From Pseudomonadota bacterium (GTDB lineage Bacteria > Desulfobacterota > Syntrophia > Syntrophales > UBA5619): DNA of 13,500 nt. Under the pieces are notes generated by a model, which was not told the origin of the DNA, ran no database searches, and was given only the letters and a program-made list of their open reading frames with translations. This document shows positions 12,229 to 13,500 of the stretch, in pieces. The DNA lies in the NCBI GenBank assembly GCA_018896355.1, contig JAHIMW010000166.1:1-13500 (forward strand). The letters are read 5' to 3'. The first letter of the stretch is position 1, and the number at the start of each line of letters is the position of its first letter. The position numbers and the translations under genes were made by a program.

Positions 12229-12699
12229 ATGTTTGATCCTAAAAATATCCTTGTGCCGACGGATTTCTCGGAAGATTCTGACCGCGCCTTTCTCACGGCC
12301 CTCGACATTGCCGGGAAGGGAGGATCTCGGATCTTTCTGCTCCACGTGATCAGCGGTACGGTCCAGCGCTATGTGTCCGACTATTGTATCGACGAAGGCA
12401 TCGTGGAGCGCGTGTTGAGCGAAGGGGTCGTCTATTCCAATGAAAAACTCCGGGAGACCATCGCCCGATTTCCGGAGAGTCGGGCTGTCAAGGTCATTCC
12501 GGATCTTCGCAAGGGTCAGCCCCACGAAGAGATTCTCAAGGAGGCCTCCGAGCGGAAGATCGATCTGATCGTCATTGCCTCCCACGGCAAGGCGGGTTTG
12601 AGGAAGTACTTCATCGGAAGTGTCGCCGAGAAGGTGATGAAAGAGGCAAAATGTCCGGTGCTGCTGATCCGGAATCCGGAGCGGAAAGAGGCGTCATGA
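12229..12699 (+). CDS. Universal stress protein, UspA family (first of two)
   Basis: A 156-residue single-domain Usp with the N-terminal strand NILVPTDFSEDSDRAF (6-21), FLLHV (36-40) and the C-terminal ATP-site region LIVIASHGKAGLRKYFIGSVAEKVM. The G-2x-G-9x-G-S motif is present except that its first Gly is Ala (A-S-H-G...G-S), so ATP binding is likely but unproven. Family knowledge: Usp proteins are cytoplasmic dimers induced by starvation and stress. AAAGGAGG lies 5 nt before the ATG. The second Usp gene starts 72 bp downstream on the same strand. Confidence 0.93.
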   Translation: MFDPKNILVPTDFSEDSDRAFLTALDIAGKGGSRIFLLHVISGTVQRYVSDYCIDEGIVERVLSEGVVYSNEKLRETIARFPESRAVKVIPDLRKGQPHEEILKEASERKIDLIVIASHGKAGLRKYFIGSVAEKVMKEAKCPVLLIRNPERKEAS

Positions 12700-12771
12700 C
12701 CGATTCCATGATGGCCCGCATACGGAAACCAGAGGATAAGAATGAGGTCTTAACGGAAGGAGGTGCAGGTT

Positions 12772-13233
12772 ATGTATCAAAATGTTCTCGTTCCATTGGA
12801 CGGTTCGGAGTTGGCGGAATGCGCTTTACCCGAGGTTATCAAACTTGGACGGGGAGGGGTCATTGGTGAAGTGATCCTCTTAAGAGTCATCGAGATTGAA
12901 GTTTATACCGTTCCGCAGGGCTATGCAAAAGGCGTTGATTTGGTCGCCCTGAGGGAGGCCCATCGAACCGAAGCGGGGAAATATCTTGAAGGCATTCAGT
13001 CCCGGCTCCGGTCGGAAGGGATCAACGCCACGATCGCGATGCTTGAAGGCAGACCTGCGGAGACGATTGTCGAGTTCACCAGGAATCGACCTGTGGATCT
13101 GATCGTCATCGGTACGCATGGTTATACCGGCATGAAGCGACTGATGTTCGGCAGCGTGGCGCTCCGGGTGTTGCACGATGCAAACGTTCCCGTCTTGCTG
13201 ATCAGATCGGTTTCCTGCCGGACAAAGGCATGA
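12772..13233 (+). CDS. Universal stress protein, UspA family (second of two)
   Basis: A 153-residue Usp: NVLVPLDGSELAECALPEV (4-22), then DLIVIGTHGYTGMKRLMFGSVALRVL with the complete G-2x-G-9x-G-S ATP-binding motif, ending VPVLLIR plus a short tail. It is clearly diverged from its neighbour, so the pair is not a recent duplication. A GTG three codons upstream (12763) overlaps the ribosome-binding site AAGGAGG; the ATG at 12772 with 8-nt spacing is preferred. A terminator-like hairpin follows. Confidence 0.93.
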   Translation: MYQNVLVPLDGSELAECALPEVIKLGRGGVIGEVILLRVIEIEVYTVPQGYAKGVDLVALREAHRTEAGKYLEGIQSRLRSEGINATIAMLEGRPAETIVEFTRNRPVDLIVIGTHGYTGMKRLMFGSVALRVLHDANVPVLLIRSVSCRTKA

Positions 13234-13375
13234 GGCCGCAAATGGCAGGGGGGCGGGATTTTACAACGCTCCCCCTGCCGAAAATCTTTCCCGGACCGCC
13301 GTCGGATTTTTCCCCGGACGAGGCATATACGCGCTCACAGACTTTGGCCAGCCGCTCTCCCTCGAGTTTCTTCAT
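13202..13375 (-). CDS. Possible 57-residue ORF, unknown
   Basis: ATG at 13375 with AGGAG a few nucleotides upstream, reading MKKLEGERLAKVCERVY, then a low-complexity Gly/Ser/Lys stretch, to a TGA at 13202. The first 20 residues look protein-like and helical. The rest crosses the hairpin of the plus-strand genes and overlaps the last 32 bp of the second stress gene. I do not recognise it; it may be the 5' remnant of a lost gene. No other gene is seen between 13234 and 13500. Confidence 0.2.
   Translation of the reverse strand: MKKLEGERLAKVCERVYASSGEKSDGGPGKIFGRGSVVKSRPPAICGLMPLSGRKPI
13244..13279 (+). terminator. Terminator-like hairpin after the stress-protein genes
   Basis: GGCAGGGGGG (13244-13253) pairs with TCCCCCTGCC (13270-13279), nine Watson-Crick pairs plus one wobble, around a 16-nt loop. 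It lies 10 bp after the stop and is followed by AAAATCTTT, a weak U-tract. Confidence 0.5.
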
Positions 13376-13421
13376 CCCTCTCCTGCTAAGCGATTCTTCC
13401 TTGCGCTAATGTTTTATATCC

Positions 13422-13500
13422 GAGCCAATTGCAAAACTCTTCAAAATATGTTCCCCCCTCCCTTCACGGGAGGGGGTTAGGGGGTGGGTGAAATTGCAAC
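13422..13500. repeat. MITE-like repeat, AATTGCAAAA family (continues past window)
   Basis: Begins GAGCCAATTGCAAAACTC and runs through a CCCCCCTCCC...GGGAGGGGG hairpin to GGTGAAATTGCAA at the window edge. Bases 13431-13499 are the reverse complement of 4433-4500 with only a few differences and one extra base. It shares its terminal sequence with the 122-bp element at 5909. Whether a second arm follows cannot be seen. Confidence 0.75.

Overview
The window looks like a chromosomal segment of a strictly anaerobic, GC-rich Desulfobacterota/deltaproteobacterium, possibly Syntrophus-like. This is inferred from a class I hybrid-cluster protein, small decayed LuxR-output and SAP-type genes, and MITE-like repeats of a kind common in that group. 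No rRNA or tRNA gene and no CRISPR array was seen.

Layout. (1) 1-2410, minus strand: an antitoxin-toxin pair (ribbon-helix-helix plus PIN domain) followed 31 bp later by a restriction-modification enzyme that leaves the window on the left. The enzyme has an N-terminal PD-(D/E)XK nuclease and an N6-adenine methyltransferase, like Type ISP enzymes without the helicase. (2) 2450-5880, minus strand: hcp, cutA and a SpoU/TrmH-family RNA methyltransferase, separated by palindromic repeats. hcp has an FNR/HcpR-like box upstream. (3) 6127-8225, plus strand: a consensus-like promoter, a DapA-family lyase and a D-2-hydroxyacid dehydrogenase, probably one catabolic or biosynthetic unit of unknown substrate. 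(4) 8226-9740: a decay zone with a frameshifted, N-terminally truncated vapC, an internally deleted FAD-dependent CoA-disulfide-reductase-like gene, and repeat-rich DNA. (5) 9741-11627, minus strand: trxB and lgt, 2 nt apart. (6) 11670-13280, plus strand: a promoter, two gene fragments fused end to end (a LuxR-output-type coiled-coil protein and an SAP-type small protein), then two universal stress protein genes and a terminator-like hairpin.

Most interesting point. In the relic at 8837-9256 an in-frame TGA sits exactly where relatives carry the redox-active cysteine (the C-G-L/M-P-Y-Y motif). Eighteen nucleotides after it begins the G-first 3-nt loop of a perfect 8-bp hairpin, which fits the general layout of a bacterial SECIS element. 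The gene therefore may derive from a selenoprotein in which selenocysteine replaced the catalytic cysteine. The copy here lacks most of its NAD-binding and central region, so the present locus is probably non-functional.

The intergenic DNA is unusually repeat-rich. It holds two copies of a GGGGACA-type palindrome, a 154-bp MITE-like element whose end supplies the stop codon of the RNA methyltransferase gene, a family with AATTGCAAAA-type terminal inverted repeats and exchangeable hairpin cores, and a 38-bp tandem duplication.
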